In this document: positions 1-9,441 of the stretch, one piece after another
Layout of the letters: every line of letters starts with the position of its first letter
How positions within the stretch are numbered: the first letter of the stretch is position 1
From: Thiomicrorhabdus sp965602805
GTDB lineage: Bacteria > Pseudomonadota > Gammaproteobacteria > Thiomicrospirales > Thiomicrospiraceae
NCBI GenBank assembly: GCA_965602805.1
Contig: CBFCZK010000004.1
Coordinates: 1 to 64,000 of the forward strand
DNA: 64,000 nt
Direction of reading: 5' to 3'
Translations under genes and position numbers: made by a program
Notes under the pieces: generated by a model
What the model saw: the letters and a program-made list of their open reading frames with translations, nothing else
Databases searched by the model: none
What the model was told of the DNA's origin: nothing

Positions 1-13
1 CTTATATTCTAAA

Positions 14-50
14 AACCCGTTATGCCTTTTGGCACAGCGGGTTTTTTTTT
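14..50 (+). terminator. Rho-independent terminator of a gene left of the window
   Basis: A stem AACCCG..GCC pairs with GGC..CGGGTT around a TTTT loop, with G-U pairs in the middle, and a run of nine T follows. No gene of this window precedes it, so it should end a transcript that starts outside the left edge. Confidence 0.8.
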
Positions 51-187
51 GCCTGTAATTAATGATTAGGATTTATTTATCGGTCTTGATTCGTCGGAGT
101 TCAGTGTTCATATGGGACTTTTGGTGTAAGTTTAACCACATCATTAAAGACTGTTGTTGATTTTTTAAACCTGGTCTTTAAAGCTTG

Positions 188-193
188 TATAAT
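188..193 (+). promoter_or_regulatory. Likely -10 box for tRNA-Arg
   Basis: A perfect TATAAT preceded by TG (extended -10 style) lies 18 bp before the tRNA 5' end. No good -35 hexamer is seen at 16-18 bp; TTGATT at 157-162 is too far away. The position suits a short pre-tRNA leader. Confidence 0.5.
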
Positions 194-211
194 AGCCGTC
201 TAATATAATTT

Positions 212-288
212 GCGTTCGTAGCTCAGCTGGATAGAGCACTGCCCTCCGGAGGCAGGGGTCGGGGATTCGAATTCCTTCGAGCGCACCA
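212..288 (+). tRNA. tRNA-Arg (anticodon CCG)
   Basis: A 77-nt cloverleaf can be folded by eye. The acceptor GCGTTCG/CGAGCGC has one G-U pair, the D stem is GCTC/GAGC and the anticodon stem is CTGCC/GGCAG around CTCCGGA, giving anticodon CCG at 246-248. A 5-nt variable loop and a TTCGAAT T-loop follow, and CCA is encoded. The T stem (GGGGA/TCCTT) has two G-U pairs, which is weaker than usual but acceptable. Confidence 0.95.
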
Positions 289-482
289 TATCTCTTCTTA
301 CTTCTCTTTTCATCCTACTGTTTTTTGAATTCTTGATCGATTAGTTAGTTAATAAGTAAGTTATATAATTTATTCTACACATATTTGTTTTGTGGTTGTG
401 ATTCAACATCTAACAATTCTTACTTGTATTATAAATTCTGTAAACTTTTGATTATGTTTATGAATAAAGTTTTTTAAGGTAG

Positions 483-3368
483 ATGATGGATAAAGAATAC
501 GATGTTTATCTAGTGATGGCTTCCTTACTAATCTCATTTCTCACCAGTTTCTTAGCAATTTCGTTTGCGAGTTTTATTGTCTGGCATAAAAAAATAGCTC
601 TCAATGGTGTTAGTGGGTGCAGCCATCAATATGGGTTTGGGTATATGGGCAATGCATTTTGTGGGTATGTTGGCTTTGCATATCGATGCACCCGTTGCTT
701 TTGAGCCTATACGTACTCTTATCTCTGCATTAATCGCTGTATTCGCGGCATACTTCTCATTCTGGACCTTGTTGAGTGCAGATTTTAAAAGTGAGTTTCA
801 TAAGAAGTTCTTTGGAAGTTTCATATTAGGTTCGGGTGTACTGACTATGCACTATCTTGGTGTGGGTGCGATGCGCATGTTTCCGTCCATTCAATATGAT
901 TCTTTATTATTTATTACTTCTGTATTGATTGCATATGTAGCTTCTTTTATTGGTTTAAGCCTATTTTTGAAGTCAGCTCGGCACAGTAAGAGGCATCTTT
1001 TTTCAGTTTCCAATCTCATCTCTGCTGTTGTTATTGGTGGTGCCGTGGCTGGGGTGCATTACACCGGTATAGTTGCAGCTAACTTTGATACGAATTCTTA
1101 TTGTACAGTATTAGATGTAGGCATCCGTTTCGGTAGTTTAGCGATTTTAGTTATGGGTGCTATTATAGCCATGTTGTTGTTTTCATTTGTATTAATGATT
1201 TATGAACAGAGTTTGGACTCTAAAAGAGTCGGAGCATAATAAGAAATTATTACGTACTGTTTCGGAGTAGGTTGCACGACGTACTCATGAACTCGCTCAC
1301 CAAACCAATCTAAATCAACGTCTTTTAGAAACCATGGATGCAATTGTTGTCGGTTTAGATAGAACGGGTCGTATTAAGCAATTTAACAAAGCAGCGCAAT
1401 ATCTTACTGGCTATACATTCAACGAAATTGAGGATAAGTATATTTGGGATGTCCTTATACCAGAAACTCAATCAGAAGGTGTTAAAGCTGTATTTAATGC
1501 TTTAAGGACAGAGGCTTTCCCTAGCCAATATCGGAATGATTGGATCTCCAAGCAGGGCATACAGATTACGATTGATTGGCGTAATTCAGTTTTGTTAGAT
1601 GACTTAGGTGCGGTGGATCATGTAATAGGAACTGGAATTGATGTTACTCAAGCAATCAAAGATAATGCAGCGTTAGCGTTATCTGCCGTAGCGTTTGAAA
1701 CGCAAGAAGCTATGGTGGTAACAGATCAAAATGGCATCATATTGCGAGTTAATCAAGCGTTTACCAATATTACTGGATACAGTCTAGATGAGGCTGTTGG
1801 TCAAAATATGAAAATCCTCCAGTCGGGTCGTCATGATAGCGAGTTTTATAAAGATCTATGGCAAGGGGTTCATAAAAATGGAGTTTGGCAAGGAGAAATA
1901 TGGAACCGTCGCAAGAATGGTCATATATTTCCAGAGTGGTTACGAATCACGGCAGTATTAGGTCAGAGTGGTGATATTGTTAACTACATTGGTAATTTTT
2001 CAGAAATATCTCAGCAAAAAAAATGAAGAAGATTTGGAGCTTTTTGCATTTTATGATCCTGTAACCGAGTTGCCTAATAGGCGTTTATTTAATGACCGAT
2101 TAGAACAAGAAATAAAACATTGTAAGCAGGATGGTCACGCTTTGGCGGTATTGTTTATAGACTTGGATGACTTTAAAAAAAATAAATGATACTTTTGGCC
2201 ACGCTTTTGGTGATGATTTATTACGTGCCTTTAGTCGTAAGCTTGAAAGTATATTGTCAGAGGATATTACCTTGTGTCGTTTCGGAGGGGATGAGTTTGT
2301 TATTCTGTTCTCGGAGTTGCATAACTGTTTAGAAACTGCAATGTTTCAATGTGAACACATGGCTCAAATTATCTTACAGGGCCTTGAGGCGGGCATGACT
2401 ATTTCCGGTACTAATATACACGTCGCTTCGAGTATTGGTATAGCAATCAGTTTGGACTGCTCCATTGATTCTGACACGCTTATGAAGCAGGCCGATACGG
2501 CTATGTATCAAGCCAAGTCAGTGGGAAAAAATACTTTCAGATTCTACAGCGAAGAAATTGGTAGTGAGATGACCGCGCGTTTTAAGATGGAAGCCGCTCT
2601 TAGGCAAGATCTTCAGACTGGTAGCGGTATTTATGTTGTCTATCAACCGCAATATAATCGAGAAAAGCGTATTGTCGGGGCAGAAGCATTGGTGCGTTAG
2701 AACTCTTCGATATACGGTATGGTTTCACCCGTTGAGTTCATACCTATTGCTGAAGAGAGCGGCTTAATTGATAGTCTTGGTATGCTGGTGGTTAAACAGG
2801 TGTTAAAAGATATTACCCTGATGGACGCTTTATTTGACTCAAGTTGTTTGCAACATGTCTCAATTAATTTAAGCATTAAACAATTAACGGATCCAATTTA
2901 GCAAATCGCTTACTTAATCAGTTTTCAAAGCACTCTATCATGCCCACTAAAGTTCGTTTTGAATTCACTGAAAGTGCCTTTTTAGATAATGCTTTAGACC
3001 CTAAAACGATGTTTTCAGAAATGTCCGAAAATGGCTTTACCTTTTCGTTGGATGATTTTGGAACGGGCTTTTCATCACTCTCTTATCTCAAGGATTTACC
3101 AATTTCAGAATTGAAAATTGATAAGTCTTTTGTGGATGGCATTCCTAATGAAGAAAGTGATACTACGATTTGTAGTGCAACCATTGGTATGGCTCAGAAA
3201 CTTGGTCTTGAAATCGTTGCAGAGGGGGTCGAAACGCAAGCACAATTTGATTGGTTGGTCGAGCAAGGCTGTGATTTACTGCAAGGTTATTTAATGAGTA
3301 AACCGGTTGAGTTAGAATTTTTTGTTGAATTGCTAAGGGTTCAATCAGAGCGTATTAATCATCATTAG
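483..3368 (+). pseudogene. Decayed MHYT-PAS-PAS-GGDEF-EAL c-di-GMP protein
   Basis: One ancestral protein of about 960 residues is spread over all three forward frames. In order: three MHYT-type motifs (WAMHFVGM, TMHYLG, VHYTG) in a membrane sensor, a coiled linker, two PAS domains, a GGDEF domain (RFGGDEF) and an EAL domain (EALVR, DDFGTGFSS). Lesions seen: extra bases near 596-604 and near 1210-1228, nonsense TAG at 1268, an extra A in each of the A8 tracts at 2016-2023 and 2175-2182, Trp-to-stop TAG at 2698 in EALVR(W)N, and one missing base near 2893-2897. The start is the ATG at 483 behind AAGG. With seven lesions a functional product is very unlikely. Confidence 0.93.
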
Positions 3369-3471
3369 AACCCTTTTGTAGGGCTCTAAATAAAATTGGT
3401 ACCTGTTACTACAGTCAGGTTGTCATCGGTGAGGGTGTTTTCGGGACTTAGAGTTTACTGTCGTGAATTCA

Positions 3472-4851
3472 TTAGAGTTTGACGGTTAGGAGTTCATTCC
3501 ACCGCGTAGTACATCTAGGTGACATTAAATTTCGATTCATCTTCCAGCTCTGTTGTTGCAGCCCACTATTTGCGAGTTGTAGGCAGTTTTTACCCATTGT
3601 TTGATTCATCTTATCCATTACTTGCATTAAAGCATCTGATTTTGGGTTGCCTGAAAATTGTGGATTAGGGGCAAATAGGTCGGTTTGTAAAGCGCTTTTT
3701 GGCGATATTTGCGACAAACTGACACTGGCTTTTAAATATTGAAAGCCGGGTTTCCAAATTTTCTTTAATGCACGCAGCGTCATTTTGCAGAGTAATACTG
3801 TACTGTCACTTGGATAAACCATAGGCAGGCTTATTTTATTGTGATATTGCGCAATATTGTCTCGAAAGGGCGGAGTAGTAATGAAAACGGTGACCATTTT
3901 GCAGGTACCATTTTGTTTACGCAACTTCTCTGCCGCGATTGATGTATAGCTGGCAACGGCCTGACGCATCTCATCAAAACTCTCCACCAACTCACCAAAA
4001 GAACGTGATGAGATAATTTGCTTCTTCTCCACAGGGCTTTCAGCATGGCGATTTGTCTGGTTAGCGAGTGTGTACTCATGAAAAGGTAAGCAGGCCTGGC
4101 CGTTTAGTTCTAATAGAATACGCTCCACATTCACGGAAAACTGCTGTCGAATGGTTTTTGCATCGCACTGCTTTAAGTCGTAAGCGGTCAGAATATTTTG
4201 TGATTCCAATTTTTGTGATAGCTGTTTACCAATTCCCCAGACATTACCGACCTTGACGGTTTTAAACAGAGCATCTTGAGTTTCTTTTGATAAGGAGGTG
4301 AGGTCTAAGATATCTTGGAACTGTTGGTTTTTTTTAGCCAAGTGATTTGCGAGCTTGGCTTGGGTTTTGGATGCGCCAATACCCACTGCGACAGGGATGC
4401 CAATCCATTGCCGAATTGTGTTTTTAAGCTGCAGTGCATAGCGGGTTAGGTCATCTGTGAGTAGGTCTGAAAAGTCCAAAAAGCTTTCATCAATTGAATA
4501 GATTTCTTGTACAGGAGAAAATTGTGCGCTGATATTGTGCATACGCTGGCTCATGTCCGCATACAGTTCGTAATTCGAGCTAAAGATGGCCGTGTTGTGT
4601 TTTTTAAGCAGGCTAGCCACCTTAAAATAGGGCTGAAACATCATGCTGTCTTTGCGTGCCGCGTGATAACCGCCTTGATTAAATGGCTTGTTTAAATATT
4701 GATCTAGCTGTTTAGCTAAGCTATTCGCCGCCACAATGCAGCCATCATTGTTTGAGAGTACTACGACTGGTCGGTTTGTAAGAGAAGGATTGAGCGCTAT
4801 TTCACACGAAGCATAAAAAGAATTGCCATCCACTAATGCATATTTTTTCAT
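3472..4851 (-). CDS. umuC: DNA polymerase V catalytic subunit UmuC (Y family)
   Basis: This is the error-prone translesion polymerase that works with UmuD' and RecA at stalled forks. The 459-aa protein begins with the Y-family motif VDGNSFYASCE (Asp8) and carries YSIDESFLDF with catalytic Asp121-Glu122. It ends with the UmuC-specific tail QQQSWKM..LMSPRCTTRW, so it is full length, slightly longer than the roughly 420 aa usual for the family. umuD lies head-to-head 117 bp away instead of just upstream in an operon, so the two genes are expressed divergently. The ATG at 4851 is the only sensible start. Confidence 0.96.
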   Translation of the reverse strand: MKKYALVDGNSFYASCEIALNPSLTNRPVVVLSNNDGCIVAANSLAKQLDQYLNKPFNQGGYHAARKDSMMFQPYFKVASLLKKHNTAIFSSNYELYADMSQRMHNISAQFSPVQEIYSIDESFLDFSDLLTDDLTRYALQLKNTIRQWIGIPVAVGIGASKTQAKLANHLAKKNQQFQDILDLTSLSKETQDALFKTVKVGNVWGIGKQLSQKLESQNILTAYDLKQCDAKTIRQQFSVNVERILLELNGQACLPFHEYTLANQTNRHAESPVEKKQIISSRSFGELVESFDEMRQAVASYTSIAAEKLRKQNGTCKMVTVFITTPPFRDNIAQYHNKISLPMVYPSDSTVLLCKMTLRALKKIWKPGFQYLKASVSLSQISPKSALQTDLFAPNPQFSGNPKSDALMQVMDKMNQTMGKNCLQLANSGLQQQSWKMNRNLMSPRCTTRWNELLTVKL

Positions 4852-4891
4852 ATGTTTGTCTTCAGCTTATTGCTTTGTTTAAGTGAGTAAT

Positions 4892-4911
4892 CTGTGTGTT
4901 TACAGTATACT
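4892..4911. promoter_or_regulatory. Divergent umuC/umuD control region with imperfect SOS-like box
   Basis: The 117-bp divergent gap holds CTGT-N6-ACAG (4892-4905), two bases shorter than the classical CTGT-N8-ACAG LexA box. It is joined to the palindrome AGTATACT (4904-4911), which gives a TATACT -10 element on both strands. A TTGATT -35 for umuC is present on the minus strand at 4934-4929. One regulator bound here could control both genes. LexA binding is inferred, not shown. Confidence 0.45.
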
Positions 4912-4968
4912 ATGAAATATGTAACAATAATCAAACAAGGGTTCAATCATTAAAGGTTTTGGAGTTTT

Positions 4969-5625
4969 ATGAATAATGATGTTGAAAAACGTGGCGGGAG
5001 TCGTCAAGGTGCTGGGCGCAAAAAAGGCACGGGTAAATTTGGCGAATCGACTAAAGTTATACGTGTACCGGAGTCGAAAGTAGCGAGTATCCAGGCCTGG
5101 TTGAATTTGTCTCAAGCACAAAGCCCGGGTTTGGCCACAGAGTTCTCATTACAACAATCTCTGCTTAATGAGTCTTTCGAAAAGATAAGGCAAAACAACG
5201 CTGCGTTTGTTTGGTATCAGCCTGCGAATGAAGCCGATTTTATAGCGTTGCCACTGTACAGTCATAAAGTAGTTGCGGGTTTTCCAAGTCCCGCGGATGA
5301 TTATATTGAAGAGCGGTTAGATTTAAACGATAAGTTGATTCGTAATAAAGAAGCCACTTTTTTACTGGTTGTGCAAGGCGATTCTATGCAAGATATAGGC
5401 ATTAAAGATGGTGATACCCTGATTGTCGACCGGAGTTTGGAGCCTAAGGATGGTAAAATTGTAATCGCAGCATTAGATGGAGAGTTGACCGTTAAGCGCT
5501 TGTCTATGAAATCAACGGGTACATGGTTAGTTCCAGAAAATGATGGCTATCCTCCTATACTTGTTCGCGAAGAATCCGATATTGTTATTTGGGGTGTGGT
5601 AACTTCAGCCATCTCGCAGTTTTAA
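4969..5625 (+). CDS. umuD: UmuD-like self-cleaving polymerase V subunit with N-terminal extension
   Basis: After RecA-stimulated self-cleavage this becomes the processivity partner of UmuC. The C-terminal S24 peptidase domain is intact: cleavage site VVA-GFPSP (Ala103-Gly104), nucleophile Ser139 in GDSM and general base Lys176 in GELTVK. The protein has 218 aa against about 140 in E. coli. The extra ~75 N-terminal residues start with a basic Gly/Arg segment (GGSRQGAGRKKGTGKFGEST) followed by a predicted helix, which could bind DNA. UmuD homologues with extended N-termini, such as Acinetobacter UmuDAb, act as repressors; whether this one does is inference. It is divergent from umuC. Confidence 0.93.
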   Translation: MNNDVEKRGGSRQGAGRKKGTGKFGESTKVIRVPESKVASIQAWLNLSQAQSPGLATEFSLQQSLLNESFEKIRQNNAAFVWYQPANEADFIALPLYSHKVVAGFPSPADDYIEERLDLNDKLIRNKEATFLLVVQGDSMQDIGIKDGDTLIVDRSLEPKDGKIVIAALDGELTVKRLSMKSTGTWLVPENDGYPPILVREESDIVIWGVVTSAISQF

Positions 5626-5792
5626 CACTGCTGTTGTAAGCGACCGTGACTTGAGTTGTATAATGAAAAATAGGCTAAGGCGCTATTAAATAATGCCTTA
5701 TAGTTGAAAGTTTTAGGCAACCAGTGCAGAATTAATAAGCGATATGTGGGACGTTATTACGATGGAGAGCGGTATGATTGGATGTAGTCTGA

Positions 5793-7643
5793 ATGCTAAA
5801 TAAAAAATACTCAATAATTTGGTTGGCGCTGCTTGTCCTTGGAGTGATTGTGGTATGGATTCTAAACGAGGTTTATACGGTCAATAAAATTCGGCTTGAA
5901 ACTTCGGCAATGGCAGTTTATGAGCAAAAATTATACTCTGAGATTGATGCGTTGGTTGCTGAGAAACGTAAGTCCTCTATGTCGATTGCGTTGACCCTTT
6001 CTGAAAACCCCGTAATAGCAGAGTTTCTGTGCTCTGATTGTGAAAACGCTCCACAAACACCGCTTAATCTGAACCGTCTCATCAATCGTTTTTCAACCTA
6101 TACCGATTTTAAGCAGTTATGGGTTCAGGTTATTAATTCACAAGGCGTGAGTAAATACCGCAGTTGGACTCCAAAAAAAGAGGACTCTTTGCTTGAAGCT
6201 CGTAAAGACATTGTTGAGGTGCTGGAAAATCCTAAAATTACTCAGTCATTAAGTGTTGGTAAGTTTACCCTGGCCTTTAAATCGATTGTACCGATTCGCG
6301 ATGAAGCTGGTAAATTGTTAGGGTTGGTGGAGATTATTTCACAATTTTCATCTTTAACAAAGAGGTTGAAGAGTCTTCGAAATATCGATTCAGTGGTGTT
6401 GGTCAGTAATAAATACAGTAAACAATTCAGTAGAGCCGAAACAGGAGTTTTTTTAGATAATCATTATGTGGTGAACGGAGATTCAACAGCAGAAAATTTA
6501 AAGCGTTTGAAGCTGGTTTCCGCATCTGATTTTAGTGCCATAGACGGATTTCTTCATTTAGATGACGTTGTAATTGGCAAGTACCCTATAAAGAACGAAG
6601 CGGATGAACTCCTGGGTTGGTGGTTTACCTTTACGCTGGCAGAGCAGATTGATTTAGCAGAAGTTGAGTACTTAATGCAGCAAGTTGTATATGGTTTTGT
6701 GCTATTGATATTCCTTTTACTATTGTTAGTGGCGCTTTATTATTTCAAGCGTAGGTCAGATGCTTTAGGGCATTATTATCGACAAATACTCGACTCGGCA
6801 TCTGAAATGATTTTTGTGGTAAGTGAACAGCGTATTATTGAGGTGAATCGACATTTCTTTGAGTTTTATGATGAGTTTGAAACCTTACAAGCGTTTCTAA
6901 GTAAATACACGTGTGTCAGCGATACCTTTGAAGAAGAGGATGGCTTTCTTCAGAGACAGGTCTCAGGAGCCTATTGGTTAAAATATGTCGTTTCTAATCC
7001 AGATAAATTGCACAAGGCCAAAATTATCAAGCACGGCAAAGTGCACTACTTTGCCGTGAAAGCCTCAGTTATGAAGGGTGTTATAAAGCCTTTATACAAT
7101 GTCATCTTCTTGGACATTACGGATCAAGAGGTCTATAAAAACAAACTTGAACACCTTTCATTAACAGACGCCCTAACAGGGGTTGGTAATCGACTGTTCT
7201 TCAATCAAAACATTGTCAAAGAGATCCAGCGTTCACACCGTTACCAATCTGATTTGTCGTTATTGATGTTTGACATTGATTTCTTTAAAAAAGTGAATGA
7301 TAGTTATGGACATGATGTAGGTGATCAAGTGCTAATAGAACTCGCCTCTCAAATTAAAGCCCATCTGCGCGATACGGATATTTTGTGTCGTTATGGCGGT
7401 GAAGAGTTTATGATTATTTTGCCTGAAACGAGCCTAGAAGAGGCTTTGAAAACCGCGGAGAAATTGAGGTTAGCAATTGAACAGTTAGCCTCTGACGTGT
7501 TGCCTATGCAGTTGACGATTAGTTTTGGGGTGGCTCAAATGACCCGTTGGGACAGTGAGAAAACGTTGTTAAAGCGAGTGGATAATGCGTTGTATCGCGC
7601 TAAAGAAATGGGTAGAAATAGGGTTGAGAAGGCGACGGAATAG
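5793..7643 (+). CDS. Membrane sensor diguanylate cyclase (GGDEF)
   Basis: The 616-aa inner-membrane protein is predicted to make c-di-GMP from two GTP. It has TM1 at about 8-26, a periplasmic sensory domain to about 290, TM2 at about 295-316, a PAS-like region (~325-450) and a C-terminal GGDEF domain. The active site is GGEEF at 535-539, with an RxxD inhibitory I-site (RDTD) exactly five residues before it, so activity and product inhibition are both expected. The ligand of the periplasmic part cannot be told. There is no strong Shine-Dalgarno before the ATG, and a 9-codon ORF (5774-5803) overlaps the start, so translation may be coupled. Confidence 0.88.
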   Translation: MLNKKYSIIWLALLVLGVIVVWILNEVYTVNKIRLETSAMAVYEQKLYSEIDALVAEKRKSSMSIALTLSENPVIAEFLCSDCENAPQTPLNLNRLINRFSTYTDFKQLWVQVINSQGVSKYRSWTPKKEDSLLEARKDIVEVLENPKITQSLSVGKFTLAFKSIVPIRDEAGKLLGLVEIISQFSSLTKRLKSLRNIDSVVLVSNKYSKQFSRAETGVFLDNHYVVNGDSTAENLKRLKLVSASDFSAIDGFLHLDDVVIGKYPIKNEADELLGWWFTFTLAEQIDLAEVEYLMQQVVYGFVLLIFLLLLLVALYYFKRRSDALGHYYRQILDSASEMIFVVSEQRIIEVNRHFFEFYDEFETLQAFLSKYTCVSDTFEEEDGFLQRQVSGAYWLKYVVSNPDKLHKAKIIKHGKVHYFAVKASVMKGVIKPLYNVIFLDITDQEVYKNKLEHLSLTDALTGVGNRLFFNQNIVKEIQRSHRYQSDLSLLMFDIDFFKKVNDSYGHDVGDQVLIELASQIKAHLRDTDILCRYGGEEFMIILPETSLEEALKTAEKLRLAIEQLASDVLPMQLTISFGVAQMTRWDSEKTLLKRVDNALYRAKEMGRNRVEKATE

Positions 7644-7737
7644 GCTGCTCGCAGAGAGCAAAAGGAATAAAACTTTTTCGATTAATTAGTCGTTTTAATG
7701 ATATGATTTTGCCATTGAATATAGGGAGTAAAGAGCG

Positions 7738-8124
7738 ATGAGTGTTTTACCAAATCACCTTAGATATGCCGAGACTCATGAGTGGGTTTACATCAATGAA
7801 GATGGCCATGCCGTGGTCGGAATTACCGACTTTGCGCAAGAAGCGTTAGGTGAAATGATGAGCGTTACCTTCCCTGAATTAGGCGGTTATGCCCAAGCAG
7901 GGGATGAAGTTATGTCATTAGAATCGGTAAAATCGGCTTCTGATATTTTTGCGCCCCTCAGTGGGGAAATTATTGAAATTAATGAAGCTCTGGAAGATGA
8001 TCCGGAACTCATTAATGAAGAACCCTATGACAGCGGTTGGTTGTTTAAGATTGCGCCACATGATGAGACAGAGCTAGAAGATTTGATGTCAGATGCGGAT
8101 TATCAAGCCCTGATAGATGGTTAA
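7738..8124 (+). CDS. gcvH: Glycine cleavage system H protein
   Basis: This lipoyl carrier shuttles the aminomethyl group between the P, T and L proteins of glycine cleavage. It has 128 aa, the normal length, with the lipoylation motif ESVKSASD (Lys65) and the conserved HEWV near the N-terminus. The start follows GGGAG. No gcvT, gcvP or lpd is in the window, so the gene stands alone. It is closed by its own terminator before rlmI. Stand-alone H proteins can also serve as lipoyl relays. Confidence 0.96.
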   Translation: MSVLPNHLRYAETHEWVYINEDGHAVVGITDFAQEALGEMMSVTFPELGGYAQAGDEVMSLESVKSASDIFAPLSGEIIEINEALEDDPELINEEPYDSGWLFKIAPHDETELEDLMSDADYQALIDG

Positions 8125-8154
8125 TATTTAAATCTTATCGTTTTCAAAATTCTT

Positions 8155-8187
8155 AAAGAAGAGGCTTTAGCCTCTTTCTTTTTTTAA
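8155..8187 (+). terminator. Terminator after gcvH
   Basis: The hairpin AAGAGGC-TTTA-GCCTCTT is followed by a T-rich run. It lies between gcvH and rlmI and separates the two transcripts. Confidence 0.85.
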
Positions 8188-8211
8188 TAAATTCAAAAAA
8201 GAAGACCCATT

Positions 8212-9414
8212 ATGAGCGCTACATTAGCCAGTTTACGATTAAAAAAGAATGAAGACCGCCGTATTAAACAAGGCCATGTGTGGGTCTTTAGTAATGAGAT
8301 CGATACGGTGGCAACGCCCCTTAAAGATTTTGCACCTGGTCAGCAAGTGATTATTGAAGCTTCTAATGGTAAGCCATTGGGGATGGGCTTTGTTAATCCG
8401 AACACCTTGATTTGTGCGCGTTTATTGAGCCGTAATCCTAAGCTTGAATTGAACTTAAAGTTCTTGAAGAAACGTATTCAGGAAGCTCAAGACTTACGTG
8501 AAATGACCTTTGATCAACCTTTTTACCGTTTGGTATTTGGGGATTCTGACGGCCTACCAGGCCTGGTAGTTGATCGTTTTGGTGATGTTTTTGCAGTGCA
8601 AATCACTACGGCAGGTATGGAAGTTATCAAAGATGACATTGTTCAGGTACTTGAGAATTTATATCATCCGCAAGCGATTGTCATGAAAAACAATACGCCA
8701 AGTCGTGCGTTAGAAGGTTTGCCGCTGTATGAGGAAGTCGTTTCTGGGGAAATGCCTGCTGAACTGATTATTGAAGAGAATGGCGTCAAGTTTTCGATTC
8801 CGGTTGAGGGCGGTCAAAAGACAGGTTGGTTCTACGACCATCGTATGGCACGTGGTCGTTTACAGACGATGGTAAAAGGTAAGCGAGTTTTAGATGTCTT
8901 TAGTTACCTGGGTGGTTGGGGTGTTGCGGCGGCTGTGGCAGGCGCAGAAGAAGTCACGTGTGTTGATTCATCTGAGTTTGCCTTAGATGGTGTTGATATC
9001 AATGCGGCTTTAAATGGCGTAGCAGAGAAGCTAGTGACCATTCAAGGTAACGCTTTTGATGTTTTGAATGCCTTGCGCTCTGATGAGCAAAAGTTTGATG
9101 TCGTCATTGTCGATCCTCCGGCATTTATCAAACGTAAAAAAGACTTTAAGCAGGGCTCAGAAGCCTATCGTCGTATTAATGAAATTGCGATGCGAGTTTT
9201 GGAAAAAGACGGTATTTTGGTCTCGGCTTCATGTTCTCACCACATGACGCGTGATAATTTATTGACGGCAGTGCAGTCTGCCGCACGCCATATTGATCGC
9301 AATATACAGTTGTTTGAGCAAGGTCATCAGGGCCCAGATCATCCGATTCACCCAGCGATTCCAGAAACGGAATATATTAAAACGTTATTCTTTAAAGTTT
9401 CGCCAACTTGGTAA
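8212..9414 (+). CDS. rlmI: 23S rRNA (cytosine-C5)-methyltransferase RlmI-like
   Basis: Predicted SAM-dependent methyltransferase of 23S rRNA (m5C1962 in E. coli). The 400-aa protein has an N-terminal PUA-like domain (IKQGHVWVFSNEI), a linker with GLPGLVVDRFGD, and a Rossmann methyltransferase domain with SAM motif VLDVFSYLGGWG, the catalytic loop DPPAFIKRKKDF and the Cys motif SASCSHHM. Length fits RlmI (about 396). It contains one copy of the iterated palindrome (8556), read as LPGLV. It is preceded by a terminator and probably has its own promoter. Confidence 0.9.
   Translation: MSATLASLRLKKNEDRRIKQGHVWVFSNEIDTVATPLKDFAPGQQVIIEASNGKPLGMGFVNPNTLICARLLSRNPKLELNLKFLKKRIQEAQDLREMTFDQPFYRLVFGDSDGLPGLVVDRFGDVFAVQITTAGMEVIKDDIVQVLENLYHPQAIVMKNNTPSRALEGLPLYEEVVSGEMPAELIIEENGVKFSIPVEGGQKTGWFYDHRMARGRLQTMVKGKRVLDVFSYLGGWGVAAAVAGAEEVTCVDSSEFALDGVDINAALNGVAEKLVTIQGNAFDVLNALRSDEQKFDVVIVDPPAFIKRKKDFKQGSEAYRRINEIAMRVLEKDGILVSASCSHHMTRDNLLTAVQSAARHIDRNIQLFEQGHQGPDHPIHPAIPETEYIKTLFFKVSPTW
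8556..8567. repeat. Iterated palindrome ACCAGGCCTGGT, copy 1
   Basis: Exact copy inside rlmI, read as L-P-G-L-V; with the flanking T and A the symmetry extends to 14 bp. Confidence 0.9.
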
Positions 9415-9441
9415 TCTTTAAAGCGGGTTTAAAGTAACTCT

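Noticed and set aside
2016..2182. A8 tracts as programmed frameshift sites that could restore the GGDEF-EAL protein
   Set aside because: Slippage could fix two shifts but not the two nonsense codons and three other shifts in the same gene; decay is the simpler reading.
4892..4905. Canonical LexA box between umuC and umuD
   Set aside because: Spacing is CTGT-N6-ACAG, not N8, so it is listed only as SOS-like.
7644..7737. Glycine riboswitch before gcvH
   Set aside because: The 94-bp spacer is too short and lacks the conserved aptamer segments.
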